Notes: generated by a model not told the origin, from the sequence alone. DNA of 64,000 nucleotides from Nocardiopsis mwathae (GCF_014201195.1 NZ_JACHDS010000001.1:3534001-3598000), one strand, 5' to 3'; counted from the stretch's first letter, positions 52,109 to 61,688 are shown. Translations and numbers: made by a program.

Positions 52109-53569
52109 TCAGCCCGATTCCAGGGTGCGCAGCGCCAGCCACAGCTCGGCGCGGTAGTCGGGGTCGTCGAGGTCGCCGGGGAGCAGCTCGCGGATCCTGG
52201 TGATCCGGTACCGCAGCGTGTGCCGGTGGACCCCCAGCGCTTCGGCGGCCGCGTCCCACCGCCCCGCGGCGGCGAGGTAGGCGCGCAGCGACCGCAGCAG
52301 GTCGTCGGCCGACCGGTGGGCCAGCAGCGGGGCCAGCAGGTCGCCGGCGAGCCGCGCGCCGGCCGGGGTGTCCACCAGGCCGAGGAAGCCGCCGGGCAGG
52401 TCGGCCGAGCGGACCAGCGTGCGGGCGTCGCGGCGCGCCGCCTCCAGAGCGCGTTCCGCCTGGCTTGCGGCCATGGGCAGGTCCCGATAGCCCCCCGGCC
52501 CGCCCACGCCCACGGGGCCGCCGGTCAGCCGGGCCAGCGTTCCCCCGGGGTCGTCTGCGGCGGCGCCCAGTACCGCCACCCGGTCGTCCAGCTCCGCTGC
52601 CAGGCAGCGGTCCAGCGCCGGGTCGCGCAGCGCGGCGCGGCCCGTCTCCGCCGGGGCCAGCGCCACGGCCACCGGCGGCACGGGCAGCGCGGCCAGCAGC
52701 CCCTCCGCCGCCGCGCGCTCCACCTCCACCGCGCCGTCGAGCAGCGCCTCCAGCAGACCCTCGCGCAGGCCTGCTCCGCGGTCGGGCGCGGTGCGCTCCA
52801 GTTCCAGCGAGAGCAGCGACACGGCCGCGTTGACCAGGGTCCGCTCCTCGGAACCGAGCCGGTCCGCGCCCCCGACCACGAGGAACCCCTGGACCCGGCC
52901 GCCCACACCCAGCGGCTGCACCGCGGCCGTCTCCCCGCCGGCCGACACCGACGCGCCGGCCCGCTGCCGCGCCTCGCGCAGGCGGCGCACCTCGGCGGCC
53001 AGGTCGGCCGCGCGCGCCGCGGCACGGGCCGGAACCGCGTGCCGGGGCGCGCCGTCGGGGCCGAGCAGCAGCAGCCAGTCGCCGACCTCGCCGGAGAGCC
53101 GGTCGACGATGGCCTCGGCGCCGCGCAGCGCCGCCTGGGTGAGGCGGCGCTGCGCGGCGAAGGCCCGGCTCAGCCCCTCGTAGGACTCCTTGGCCAGGAG
53201 GCGGGAGACCTCCTTGCCGACCGCGATGAACGGCGTCGGCCGCGGCACCTCGACGAGTGGGAGCCCGAGCTCCCGGGCGGCGTCGACCAGATCGGTGGGA
53301 ACGTCGTCGTGGGCCACCCCGCTGCCGAAGCCCAGGCCGCTGACCTCGCGGCGGACCAGCCGACGCACGTAGTCGCGCGCGGCCTGCGCCCCCTCGGTCC
53401 AGCGCACGCCGGTGGTGAGGACGAGTTCGCCGCCCTCCAGGTAGGGGGTGGGGTCGGTGAGCTCGCTGACGGCGACCCAGCGCACCTCCCGGTCGAGCCG
53501 GTCATCCCCGGCGAGCAGGCGCAGCCGGAGCCGCGGGGTGCGCAGCAGGGCGCCGAGTGTGGGCGGCAC
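52109..53569 (-). CDS. PucR family transcriptional regulator, gabT-divergent
   Basis: A 486-residue regulator. The N-terminal PucR domain shows VRWVAVSELTDPTPYLEGGELVLTTG. A central GAF-like/GGDEF-like part follows, and the C-terminal helix-turn-helix (HTH_30) reads WDAAAEALGVHRHTLRYRITRIREL. PucR regulators control purine, GABA and amine catabolism. It is divergent from gabT with 122 bases between, so control of gabT is likely. Confidence 0.9.
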   Translation of the reverse strand: MPPTLGALLRTPRLRLRLLAGDDRLDREVRWVAVSELTDPTPYLEGGELVLTTGVRWTEGAQAARDYVRRLVRREVSGLGFGSGVAHDDVPTDLVDAARELGLPLVEVPRPTPFIAVGKEVSRLLAKESYEGLSRAFAAQRRLTQAALRGAEAIVDRLSGEVGDWLLLLGPDGAPRHAVPARAAARAADLAAEVRRLREARQRAGASVSAGGETAAVQPLGVGGRVQGFLVVGGADRLGSEERTLVNAAVSLLSLELERTAPDRGAGLREGLLEALLDGAVEVERAAAEGLLAALPVPPVAVALAPAETGRAALRDPALDRCLAAELDDRVAVLGAAADDPGGTLARLTGGPVGVGGPGGYRDLPMAASQAERALEAARRDARTLVRSADLPGGFLGLVDTPAGARLAGDLLAPLLAHRSADDLLRSLRAYLAAAGRWDAAAEALGVHRHTLRYRITRIRELLPGDLDDPDYRAELWLALRTLESG

Positions 53570-53691
53570 GGTCTCTCCCGATCACCACATTGGCCAAGAA
53601 CTCCCCCGATCTTATCCAGAGCGGAGATAACCGGGCGGGTCCGCCGAACCGTAGTGTCGAGCCGACTCGCGTACTTGAGGGAGGACAGCCC

Positions 53692-55035
53692 ATGGCCACG
53701 ACCGAGATCCCGCAGGCCCGGCGGATCGTCACCGAGATCCCCGGACCGCAATCGCGCGCGCTGCAGGAGCGCCGCCGCCGGGCGGTGGCGCAGGGCGTGG
53801 GCAGTGTCCTGCCCGTCTACGTGCAGCGGGCCGGCGGCGGGATCGTCGAGGACATCGACGGCAATGCCCTGATCGACTTCGGGTCGGGAATCGCCGTGAC
53901 CAACGTGGGCAACGCCGACCCGCGCGTGGTCGAGCGGGCCGGCGAACAGCTGTCGCGCTTCACCCACACCTGCTTCATGGTCAACCCCTACGAGAACTAC
54001 GTCGAGGTGTGCGAGGCGCTCAACCGGGTCACCCCGGGCGACCACGAGAAGCGCTCCATCCTGCTGAACTCGGGTGCCGAGGCGGTGGAGAACGCGGTGA
54101 AGATCGCGCGCAGCGCCACCGGGCGCCAGGCCGTGGTCGTGTTCGACCACGCCTACCACGGCCGCACCAACCTCGCCATGGCGCTGACCGCCAAGAACAT
54201 GCCCTACAAGCAGGGGTTCGGCCCGTTCGCCGGCGAGGTGTACCGGATGCCGATGGCCTACCCGTTCCGGTGGCCGACCGGCCCGGAGAACTGCGGACCG
54301 GAGGCGGCACGGCAGGCCATCGACCAGATCGGCAAGCAGATCGGCGCGGACAACGTCGCGGCGGTGCTGGTCGAGCCGATCCAGGGCGAGGGCGGCTTCA
54401 TCGAGCCGGGCGCGGGATTCCTCCCGGCACTGTCCGAGTTCTGCCGGGACAACGGCATCGTCTTCATCGCCGATGAGGTGCAGACCGGCTTCGCCCGCAC
54501 CGGGCGGATGTTCGCCTGCGACCACGAGGGCGTCGTCCCGGACCTGATCACGACGGCCAAGGGCATCGCGGGCGGACTGCCGCTGGCGGCGGTGACCGGG
54601 CGCGCCGACCTGATGGACGCCGTGCACGCGGGCGGCCTGGGCGGCACCTACGGCGGCAACCCCGCGGCCTGCGCCGCCGCGCTGGCGTCGCTGGAGGTCA
54701 TCGAGTCGGAGGACCTCACCGCGCGCGCACGCGCCATCGGCGAGACCATGCTGGGCCGCCTGCGCGCGCTGGCCGCCGAGCACGACATCATCGGCGACGT
54801 GCGCGGCCGCGGCGCGATGATCGCGATCGAGCTGGTCAAGGGCGGCGGTGACATGACCCCGGCGACCGACGCCGTCGCCGAGGTCGTGCGCCACTGCCAC
54901 GGCCAGGGCCTGGTGCTGCTGACCGCGGGCACCTACGGCAACGTCATCCGGATGCTGCCGCCGCTGGTGATCGGCGACGACCTGCTCGACGAAGGGCTGT
55001 CCATCCTGGAGGAGGCGTTCGCCCGGCTCGGATGA
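53692..55035 (+). CDS. gabT: 4-aminobutyrate aminotransferase (GabT)
   Basis: A 447-residue class III PLP aminotransferase. NSGAEAVENAVKIAR binds PLP phosphate, the PLP-contacting Asp is D261 in FIADEVQTGFARTG and the Schiff-base Lys is K290 in TAKGIAGGLPL. PGPQSRALQERRRRAV near the N-terminus is typical of actinobacterial GabT. It converts GABA plus 2-oxoglutarate to succinate semialdehyde plus glutamate. GGGAGG lies seven bases before the ATG. A strong terminator follows at 55060. Confidence 0.92.
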   Translation: MATTEIPQARRIVTEIPGPQSRALQERRRRAVAQGVGSVLPVYVQRAGGGIVEDIDGNALIDFGSGIAVTNVGNADPRVVERAGEQLSRFTHTCFMVNPYENYVEVCEALNRVTPGDHEKRSILLNSGAEAVENAVKIARSATGRQAVVVFDHAYHGRTNLAMALTAKNMPYKQGFGPFAGEVYRMPMAYPFRWPTGPENCGPEAARQAIDQIGKQIGADNVAAVLVEPIQGEGGFIEPGAGFLPALSEFCRDNGIVFIADEVQTGFARTGRMFACDHEGVVPDLITTAKGIAGGLPLAAVTGRADLMDAVHAGGLGGTYGGNPAACAAALASLEVIESEDLTARARAIGETMLGRLRALAAEHDIIGDVRGRGAMIAIELVKGGGDMTPATDAVAEVVRHCHGQGLVLLTAGTYGNVIRMLPPLVIGDDLLDEGLSILEEAFARLG

Positions 55036-55059
55036 CGAGCCCGCCCCCTCCCTCCGAAC

Positions 55060-55100
55060 GGTGGGGTGCCCGCGACCACTGCGGGCACCCCACCGTTTTT
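55060..55100 (+). terminator. Rho-independent terminator after gabT
   Basis: GGTGGGGTGCCCGC (55060-55073) pairs perfectly with GCGGGCACCCCACC (55081-55094) across a 7-base loop, followed by GTTTTT. It separates gabT from the amidase gene. Confidence 0.9.
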
Positions 55101-55183
55101 GCCACGATGGGACCCGCCCGGCGACGCCCCGCCGGTGCCCGGCGGACCGGGTCGGCCGACGTGTACGAGGGAGCGAGGACAGC

Positions 55184-55984
55184 ATGGTGCAGGTGGCGGT
55201 GGGGCAGTTCGCCCCGGGACAGGACAAGAGGGAGAACCTGGCCACGGTGGGCGGGATGGTCGCCGAGGCCGCGGAGCGGGGGGCACAGGTGGTACTGCTC
55301 CCCGAGTACGCGATGTTCACCGCGCCCGCCATCGACCGGCGGTTCCTCGCGGCGGCCGAGGCGCTGGACGGGCCGTTCGTCTCCGGCCTGGCCGAGGTCG
55401 CCCGGCGCCACGGGGTGCACGTGGTCGCCGGAGTGCTGGAGGGGCGGCCGGACGCGGAGCGGTTCCGCAACACCCTGGTGGCCGTGGCGCCCGACGGCAC
55501 GATCGCGGCCGTCTACCGCAAGCTGCACCTGTACGACGCGTTCGGGATGACGGAGTCGGCGGTCGTCGAGCCGGGCCGGATCGAGGAGCCGCGGACGTTC
55601 ACCGTCGACGACCTCACCTTCGGCCTGCAGACCTGCTACGACCTGCGCTTCTGCGAGGTCACCCGGCGGATCGCCGACGCCGGCGCCGACGTGCTGCTAC
55701 TCGCCGCGGACTGGGTGCCGGGACCTTTGAAGGAGGACCACTGGATCACCCTGGCGCGGGCGCGGGCCATCGAGAACACCATGTACGTGGCGGCCGCCGG
55801 ACAGAACGCCCCCACCGGCGCCGGGCACAGCATGATCATCGACCCCATGGGGACACCGGTCGTCGCATTGGGTGAGCAGACCGGAGTAGCGGTCGGCCGG
55901 ATCACCGCGGACCGCGTGGCAGAGGTCCGGGCCAAAAACCCCGCATTGCGGCTGCGGCGGTTCACGATTGCCGTTAAGCACTAG
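55184..55984 (+). CDS. Carbon-nitrogen hydrolase (nitrilase-superfamily amidase)
   Basis: A 266-residue enzyme with the Glu-Lys-Cys triad: E41 in LLPEYAMF, K113 in YRKLHLYDA and C151 in LQTCYDLRF. The IENTMYVAAAGQNAP stretch fits omega-amidase/deaminated-glutathione-type amidases of branch 10-like groups. The ATG at 55184 opens the conserved MVQVAVGQFAP. It may hydrolyse an omega-amide or a product of amine catabolism; the substrate is not determined. A hairpin terminator follows. Confidence 0.87.
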   Translation: MVQVAVGQFAPGQDKRENLATVGGMVAEAAERGAQVVLLPEYAMFTAPAIDRRFLAAAEALDGPFVSGLAEVARRHGVHVVAGVLEGRPDAERFRNTLVAVAPDGTIAAVYRKLHLYDAFGMTESAVVEPGRIEEPRTFTVDDLTFGLQTCYDLRFCEVTRRIADAGADVLLLAADWVPGPLKEDHWITLARARAIENTMYVAAAGQNAPTGAGHSMIIDPMGTPVVALGEQTGVAVGRITADRVAEVRAKNPALRLRRFTIAVKH

Positions 55985-55989
55985 GTCAT

Positions 55990-56028
55990 AACGGACAAGT
56001 TTCGCGTTCTATGACGCACTTGTCCGTT
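55990..56028 (+). terminator. Hairpin terminator after the amidase gene
   Basis: AACGGACAAGT (55990-56000) pairs perfectly with ACTTGTCCGTT (56018-56028) across a 17-base loop, then TCCTTG. It lies six bases after the stop codon. Confidence 0.6.
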
Positions 56029-56183
56029 TCCTTGCCACTATTGCTACCGAGAGTCATTCTCGGTAAGCTCACAGTCACGAAAATCGGACCGAGCTATTCC
56101 GATAGCAGACTGTTTCTGGTTCAATAAGAGCCCGAATCGATAGGCCCGCCAGACTGTCCTAAACCACGGGGGGAGCAGGGACG

Positions 56184-56456
56184 TTGAGCGGTCTTGGCAC
56201 CATGCGCCCATCGGACGCAGAGAATGCACCAGCCACCACAGCCACTACCGAGAGGTACATCTTCGACCCGGGGTCACTGAGCACCGCACAGATCATGGGG
56301 GATGCCTGTGCGATCTGCCACGTGAAGTGGCCGCGGCCCCGAACTCCACTGGGCGGGCTGCCCGAGGGTCACGAGGTCTACGGATGCGACGAGTGCGCCG
56401 GAATCGTCGAGGCGCACGCGGCCCGATCCCGGGAGCAGGAACTGGTCCTGCACTGA
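56184..56456 (+). CDS. Small zinc-ribbon-like protein, unknown
   Basis: A 90-residue protein (TTG 56184, GGAGCAGGGA upstream; ATG at 56202 is an alternative). Two CxxC pairs, CAICHVKW and GCDECAG, lie 26 residues apart and could bind one zinc ion. A helix follows (IVEAHAARSREQE). No family is named; similar short treble-clef or ribbon proteins are common in actinomycetes. Confidence 0.6.
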   Translation: MSGLGTMRPSDAENAPATTATTERYIFDPGSLSTAQIMGDACAICHVKWPRPRTPLGGLPEGHEVYGCDECAGIVEAHAARSREQELVLH

Positions 56457-56814
56457 CGGGCGGCCGCACGTCCACCCGAACGAAGGGTCACACGAGGGCC
56501 GGCGGGACGAAAGGCCCGGCGCGGGCCGAAAGGGAGGACCACAGGGCCATCCCATGAGCGCGAAAGGGCGAGGACGCTCCGGGTCCAGGGGGAGACAGGA
56601 CCCGGAGCGCCTCGGCCGACGCACCCGCTTCCATGGGGGGAGGAGGGGAAATGAGTACGTCTTCCCTGATCGGCTTCACGGACGTCATACACGGCCTCGG
56701 CCATCGGAACCGTGGAGTGACGAACCGGTGCCCACCTTACTCCTTGACGCGCCCTGCGGTCAGTGAACGCGGCATTTCGATGGCGAATAACCCGCGATAC
56801 GGGTCAGGCATTGC
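56457..56814. other. Intergenic region, no gene seen
   Basis: 358 bases with a few short frames lacking conserved sequence. Only a weak hairpin (CCCGCGATACGGG near 56790) is visible near the end of the convergent mmsA gene. Confidence 0.4.
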
Positions 56815-58314
56815 TCAACCGTTGGTCGGGAACCCCAGGTTCACCCCGCCGTGGCTGGGGTCCAGCCACCGTGCGGTGACCGCCTTCGTCCGCGTGTAGA
56901 AGTGCACGCCCTCGGCGCCGTGCGCATGCGAGTCACCGAACAGCGACGCCTTCCACCCGCCGAACGAGTAGAACGCCATCGGCACCGGGATCGGCACGTT
57001 GATCCCGACCATCCCCACCTCCACCTCGTTCTGGAAGCGCCGCGCAGCGCCGCCGTCGTTGGTGAAGATGGCCGTCCCGTTGCCGTACGGGTTCGCGTTG
57101 ACCAGGTCGAGTGCCGCGTCGTAGGTGGGTACCCGCAGCACGCTCAGCACCGGACCGAAGATCTCATCGCGGTAGCAGCTCATCTCCGGCGCCACGTGGT
57201 CCAGCAGCGACGGACCGAGCCAGAACCCGCCGTTCTCGCCGCACAGCACCGGGTGGACGCGGCCGTCGATGGCCAGCGTCGCTCCTTCGCGCACCCCCGA
57301 CTCCAGGTAGGAGGCGACCTTGTCCCGGTGCGGACCGGTCACCAGCGGGCCCATCTCACTGCGCTCGTCGTCGCCCGGTCCCACCCGCAACCTGGCCACC
57401 CGGTCCTGGACGCGCTCCACCAGGTCGTCGGCGATGCTCTCCACGGCGACCACCGCCGAGATCGCCATGCACCGCTCCCCCGCCGAGCCGAACCCGGCCG
57501 AGACCGCGGCGTCCGCGGCCAGGTCCAGGTCGGCGTCCGGCAGCACCACCATGTGGTTCTTGGCGCCGCCCAGCGCCTGCACCCGCTTGCCGTGGCGGGC
57601 GGCCGTCTCGTAGATGTAGCGGGCGATCGGGGTCGAGCCGACGAAGCTGACCGCCGTGACGTCCGCGTGCTCCAGTAGCCCGTCGACCGCGGCCTTGTCG
57701 CCGTGCACCACGTTGAACACGCCCTCGGGCAGGCCGGCCTCGGCCCACAGCTCCGCCAGCAGCAGCGCGGCCGACGGGTCCTTCTCACTCGGCTTGAGCA
57801 CGAAGGTGTTGCCGCAGGCGATGGCGATCGGGAACATCCACATCGGCACCATCGCCGGAAAGTTGAACGGGGTGATCCCGGCGACCACGCCCAGCGGCTG
57901 CAGGATCGAGTACGCGTCGACCTTCGTCGAGACGTTCTCCGAGTAGCCGCCCTTGAGCAGGTGCGGGATGCCGCAGGCGAACTCCACGACCTCCAGCCCG
58001 CGGGAGACCTCGCCCAGGGCGTCGGAGTACACCTTGCCGTGCTCGGCGCTCACGGTCCGGGCCAGCTCCTCGCGGTTGGCGTGCAGCAGCTCGCGGAACC
58101 GGAAGAGCACGGACGCGCGCTTGGTCACCGAGGTGTCGCGCCAGGCCGGGAACGCGGCACTCGCCGCGGCCACCGCCGCGTCGACCTCCGCGGCCCCGGC
58201 GAAGTCGACCGTTCCGGTGACCTCGCCGGTGGCCGGGTTGTAGATGTCTCCGCGCCGCCGGGCGGTTCCGGTGAACGGCTTGCCGCCGATCCAGTGGGTG
58301 ACGTGCTTGCTCAT
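56815..58314 (-). CDS. mmsA: CoA-acylating methylmalonate-semialdehyde dehydrogenase
   Basis: A 499-residue aldehyde dehydrogenase. SAEHGKVYSDALGEV and QALGGAKNHMVVLPDAD are diagnostic of MmsA, and the catalytic Cys is C282 in SAGERCMAIS. It converts methylmalonate or malonate semialdehyde to propionyl- or acetyl-CoA with NAD+ and CoA. It lies 61 bases downstream of a class III aminotransferase gene, with a triple 8-bp repeat between. Together they can degrade beta-alanine or beta-aminoisobutyrate (transamination, then CoA-linked oxidation). Confidence 0.92.
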   Translation of the reverse strand: MSKHVTHWIGGKPFTGTARRRGDIYNPATGEVTGTVDFAGAAEVDAAVAAASAAFPAWRDTSVTKRASVLFRFRELLHANREELARTVSAEHGKVYSDALGEVSRGLEVVEFACGIPHLLKGGYSENVSTKVDAYSILQPLGVVAGITPFNFPAMVPMWMFPIAIACGNTFVLKPSEKDPSAALLLAELWAEAGLPEGVFNVVHGDKAAVDGLLEHADVTAVSFVGSTPIARYIYETAARHGKRVQALGGAKNHMVVLPDADLDLAADAAVSAGFGSAGERCMAISAVVAVESIADDLVERVQDRVARLRVGPGDDERSEMGPLVTGPHRDKVASYLESGVREGATLAIDGRVHPVLCGENGGFWLGPSLLDHVAPEMSCYRDEIFGPVLSVLRVPTYDAALDLVNANPYGNGTAIFTNDGGAARRFQNEVEVGMVGINVPIPVPMAFYSFGGWKASLFGDSHAHGAEGVHFYTRTKAVTARWLDPSHGGVNLGFPTNG

Positions 58315-58331
58315 GGAAAGTCGACCTTTTT

Positions 58332-58355
58332 CCTGGTGTCCTGGTGTCCTGGTGT
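58332..58355. repeat. Tandem 8-bp repeat (three copies of CCTGGTGT)
   Basis: Three perfect head-to-tail copies lie in the 61-base gap between the aminotransferase stop and the mmsA start. In the mRNA sense each copy reads ACACCAGG, so each carries an AGG upstream of the mmsA ribosome-binding region. Confidence 0.8.
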
Positions 58356-58375
58356 TGCTGTGCCGGGGCAGGGGG

Positions 58376-59674
58376 TCAGGCGCTACGCACCTTGGAATCC
58401 ACCGCGGTGACCGTATCGACGAGGATGTCGCGGCCCTCCCGCGCGTCCTCCTCGCTCAGGTTGAGCGGTGGCGCCATGCGCAGCACGTTGTTGTGCACCC
58501 CGCCCTTGCCGACCAGCAGCCCGCGCTCGCGGGCGCCCTCCATCACCGCGGCGGCCAGCCCGGGGGCGGGCGCGCCGGTGGCGGGGTCGGCCATCTCGAT
58601 GGCGAACATCAGGCCCTTTCCCCGCACGTCGGCGACGCTGGACAGCTCGGTGAGCGGGCGCAGCCCGGCCATGATGAGCTCTCCCCTGCGGGCGGCGTTG
58701 GCCTGCAGGTCGTGGTCGAGCACGTAGTCGAGGGTGGCGTTGGCCGCGGCCATGGAGACGGGGTTGCCGCCGAAGGTGGCGACCCCGTTGGCGGTGAGCC
58801 CGTCCATGAGGTCGCCGCGCGCCACCACGCCGCCCACCGCGAACCCGTTGCCCAGCCCCTTGGCGAAGGTCATGGCGTCGGGGACCACCCCGTGATCGCC
58901 GATGCCGAAGAAACTGGAGCCGGTGCGGCCCCATCCGGTCTGCACCTCGTCCGCGATGAACAGGATGCCGTGCTCGTCCAGGACCTCCTTGTAGGCGGCG
59001 AGCAGGCCGTCGGGGGCCATGGCGAAGCCGCCGACGCCCTGGATCGGCTCGGCGATCAGGCAGGCGACGTCGGGGGCGGTGGCGGTGACGAGCACGTCGC
59101 GCAGGTCGGCGACGCAGGCCTCGATGTACTCCCGGTCCGACATGGCGCGGAAGGCCGGGGCGGTGCGGTCGGTGCCGTGCAGATAGTGCACGTTGAGCGG
59201 GGACAGGGAGGAGTTCTTCCAGCCCCGGTTGCCGGTGACGGCGACGGTGCCGTACGACCGGCCGTGGTAGCTGTTGCGCAGCGCCAGCACCTGGTCGGTG
59301 CCGCGGGCGCAGGTGGCCAGCAGCAGCGCCGTCTCGTTCGCCTCTGTTCCGGAGTTGGTGAAGAAGACCTTGGCGTCGGGGATTCCGGACAGGCGGGCGA
59401 TCTTCTCGGCCAGCTCGACCTGGCCGCGCAGGAGGTAGAGGGTCGAGGTGTGCACGACGCCCTTGGCGAGCTGGCGCTCCACGGCCTCGCGGACCTCGGC
59501 GACGTCGTAGCCGAGCATGTTGGTCACGATGCCGCAGAAGAAGTCCAGGTAGGTGCGGCCTTCGGCGTCCGTGACGCGGCTTCCGCCGCCGCTGGTGATC
59601 TCGATGGGCGACTCGTAGTTGAGGGCGAGCCAGGCGGGCATGACAGCGCGGTGGCGAGCGAGAAGTTCCGACAT
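58376..59674 (-). CDS. Class III aminotransferase (AGXT2/beta-alanine type)
   Basis: A 432-residue PLP aminotransferase. FTNSGTEANETALLLA binds the phosphate, D242 lies in FIADEVQTGWGRTG and the Schiff-base Lys is K272 in TFAKGLGNGFAVGG. The GKGLMFAIE and GGVHNNVLRMAPPLN segments are closest to alanine-glyoxylate aminotransferase 2 type enzymes, several of which act on beta-alanine or D-3-aminoisobutyrate. The partnership with mmsA supports that substrate range. It is divergent from a PucR regulator across 241 bases with a palindrome. Confidence 0.85.
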   Translation of the reverse strand: MSELLARHRAVMPAWLALNYESPIEITSGGGSRVTDAEGRTYLDFFCGIVTNMLGYDVAEVREAVERQLAKGVVHTSTLYLLRGQVELAEKIARLSGIPDAKVFFTNSGTEANETALLLATCARGTDQVLALRNSYHGRSYGTVAVTGNRGWKNSSLSPLNVHYLHGTDRTAPAFRAMSDREYIEACVADLRDVLVTATAPDVACLIAEPIQGVGGFAMAPDGLLAAYKEVLDEHGILFIADEVQTGWGRTGSSFFGIGDHGVVPDAMTFAKGLGNGFAVGGVVARGDLMDGLTANGVATFGGNPVSMAAANATLDYVLDHDLQANAARRGELIMAGLRPLTELSSVADVRGKGLMFAIEMADPATGAPAPGLAAAVMEGARERGLLVGKGGVHNNVLRMAPPLNLSEEDAREGRDILVDTVTAVDSKVRSA

Positions 59675-59742
59675 GACCTCAGTCTCACGCCCCCGGCCCC
59701 CGATTGACCAGCGTCACACTGTTGATTTCGAGGGAGCGGATC

Positions 59743-59755
59743 TGACAGGCTGTCA
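59743..59755. promoter_or_regulatory. Palindrome TGACAG-G-CTGTCA, candidate operator
   Basis: A perfect 6+1+6 dyad 69 bases upstream of the aminotransferase start and 161 bases before the PucR start. It is well placed for control of the catabolic pair by the PucR protein or the nearby Lrp protein. Confidence 0.45.
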
Positions 59756-59915
59756 ATGCGCCACGGACGCAGCGTGATGAATCCGTCGGGTTCCGTGACG
59801 GGAGACCGCGGTTCGGACCGTCTCCCCCGCACATTCAGCGGCCCGTCGTCGGCCGACGCCATCACCCTGTAAACCGTCCCGTAGCGGCCCTGACGTGCCG
59901 ACCTAGACTGATGCC

Positions 59916-61532
59916 GTGCTGCCCACCCTTGCCGATGTCCTCCGCCTGCCCGCTCTCCAGCGCGCCCGTCCCAAGGTCGTGGCCGGTGCCAAGCACCTGG
60001 ACACGGCGGTGCGGTGGGTGCACATCGCCGAGGTCACCGACCTCGCCCACCTGCTGCGCGGTGGTGAGCTCGTGCTCACCACCGGCATCGCCATGCCCGA
60101 CTCCCCCGAGGAGTTGCGCCGCTACGTGGAGGACCTGGCCGCCGTCGGGGTGAGCGGCATCGCCGTCGAACTGGGCCGCAAATACCCCTCCGAGACCGAC
60201 CTGCCCAAGGCACTGCTCGACGCCGCCACCGAGGCGGGCATCCCGATCATCTCGCTGGAGCGCGAGACCCGCTTCGTCGAGATCACCGAGGCCGTGCACA
60301 TCCGGGTGGTCAACGAGCAGCTGGAGGAGCTGCGCGAGTCCGAACGGCTGCACGAGGTCTTCACCCAGCTTTCGGTCGAGGGAGCACGCCCCGCGCACGT
60401 GCTGCGGGAGGTCGCCCACCTGTCCGGCTGCCCGGTCGTCCTGGAGAACCTCGCCCACCAGGTGCTCGCCTGCGACCTCAACGGAGAGGACCCCGCCACG
60501 GTCCTCGCCTCCTGGGAGGGCCGGTCGCGGGCGGTGCGCGGCGGCCCGAGGACCGTCCACGACCCGGCCACCGGGTGGCTGGTCACCATGGTGGGTGCGC
60601 GCGGCCAGGACTGGGGGCGGCTGATCCTGGTCTGCGGCGCGTCCCCGGCGCCCCGGCAGACCATGCTGGTGGAGCGGGCGGCGACCACGCTCGCGCTGGG
60701 CCGCCTGCTGGAACGCCACCAGGAGAGCCTGGAGCGCCAGACCCACCGCACCATCATCGCCGGGATCGTGGACCGCGCCTACTCCGACCCGGAGGAGGCA
60801 CTGGTCCGGGCGCGGGCGGTCGGAGTGCCGCTGTCGGGCCGCCACCTCGTCGGCCTGGTACTGCGGCTGCGCGAGGGTGGCACCGGGCTCGCGGCCCAGG
60901 CCCGGCTCGCCGACACCGCCGAGGGGGCCGCGCGCGCCTGCCGCGAGCTGCGGCTGCCCGCGCTCGTGGGCTCGCTCGACGACCTGCGCGTGGGGATCCT
61001 GCTGGCGCTGGGCCCCCAGGACGAACCGGACTCCTGCCTGCACCGGCTGGCCGACCGGATCCGCGAGCGCGTCGGCGGCACCAGCGTCCTGGCGGTCGGC
61101 TCGGGCACCGACGACATCCGCGATGTGCGCCGCTCCTTCCTGGAGGCGCGCCAGGTCGGGGACGTCGCCGTGCACCAGACCGACCAGCGCCCCTTCTACC
61201 GCCTGCCCGACCTGCACCTGCGCGGGCTGCTCCACCTCTTCCGCGACGACGAGCGGCTGCAGACCTACGTCGAGCGCGAACTGGGGCCGCTCCTGGCCTA
61301 CGACGACCGCCACTCCAGCGACCTGACCGACATGCTCCGCCACTACCTGTCGGCGGGGCGGAACAAGGCGCTGGCGGCCTCGCGGGCGCACCTCTCGCGC
61401 CCGGCGTTCTACGAGCGGCTCCGCCGGATCTCCCACGTCCTGGACGCCGACCTGGAGTCGGTGGAGACGTGCCTGTCCCTGCATGTGGCTCTGCTGTCAC
61501 TGGACTCGGTGCGCGACCGGCTCTCCCAGTGA
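59916..61532 (+). CDS. PucR family transcriptional regulator, aminotransferase-divergent
   Basis: A 538-residue regulator starting at a GTG. The PucR domain is RWVHIAEVTDLAHLLRGGELVLTTG and the C-terminal HTH region is NKALAASRAHLSRPAFYERLRRISHVL. It is about 50 residues longer than the PucR at 52109 and clearly a different subgroup. It is divergent from the aminotransferase/mmsA pair and followed by an Lrp gene after 156 bases, so regulation of beta-alanine-type catabolism is inferred. Confidence 0.9.
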   Translation: MLPTLADVLRLPALQRARPKVVAGAKHLDTAVRWVHIAEVTDLAHLLRGGELVLTTGIAMPDSPEELRRYVEDLAAVGVSGIAVELGRKYPSETDLPKALLDAATEAGIPIISLERETRFVEITEAVHIRVVNEQLEELRESERLHEVFTQLSVEGARPAHVLREVAHLSGCPVVLENLAHQVLACDLNGEDPATVLASWEGRSRAVRGGPRTVHDPATGWLVTMVGARGQDWGRLILVCGASPAPRQTMLVERAATTLALGRLLERHQESLERQTHRTIIAGIVDRAYSDPEEALVRARAVGVPLSGRHLVGLVLRLREGGTGLAAQARLADTAEGAARACRELRLPALVGSLDDLRVGILLALGPQDEPDSCLHRLADRIRERVGGTSVLAVGSGTDDIRDVRRSFLEARQVGDVAVHQTDQRPFYRLPDLHLRGLLHLFRDDERLQTYVERELGPLLAYDDRHSSDLTDMLRHYLSAGRNKALAASRAHLSRPAFYERLRRISHVLDADLESVETCLSLHVALLSLDSVRDRLSQ

Positions 61533-61643
61533 CTCGTGAAATACTGCTGGGAACCGTTGATTCCGTGGTTGAACTCAGACAGAACAACCAATTCCTGGAT
61601 TAACGCCGCCGGAATCGATACTTTGCGAAGTTCCGACGGAAGT

Positions 61644-61680
61644 CCGAGCAGCACCCCGAGCAGCACCCCGAGCAGTGCGG
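61644..61680 (+). repeat. 12-bp tandem repeat just before the Lrp gene
   Basis: CCGAGCAGCACC occurs twice perfectly (61644-61655, 61656-61667), with a third partial copy running into the GGAGGAG ribosome-binding site. It lies in the leader of the lrp-like gene. Confidence 0.7.
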
Positions 61681-61688
61681 AGGAGCAC

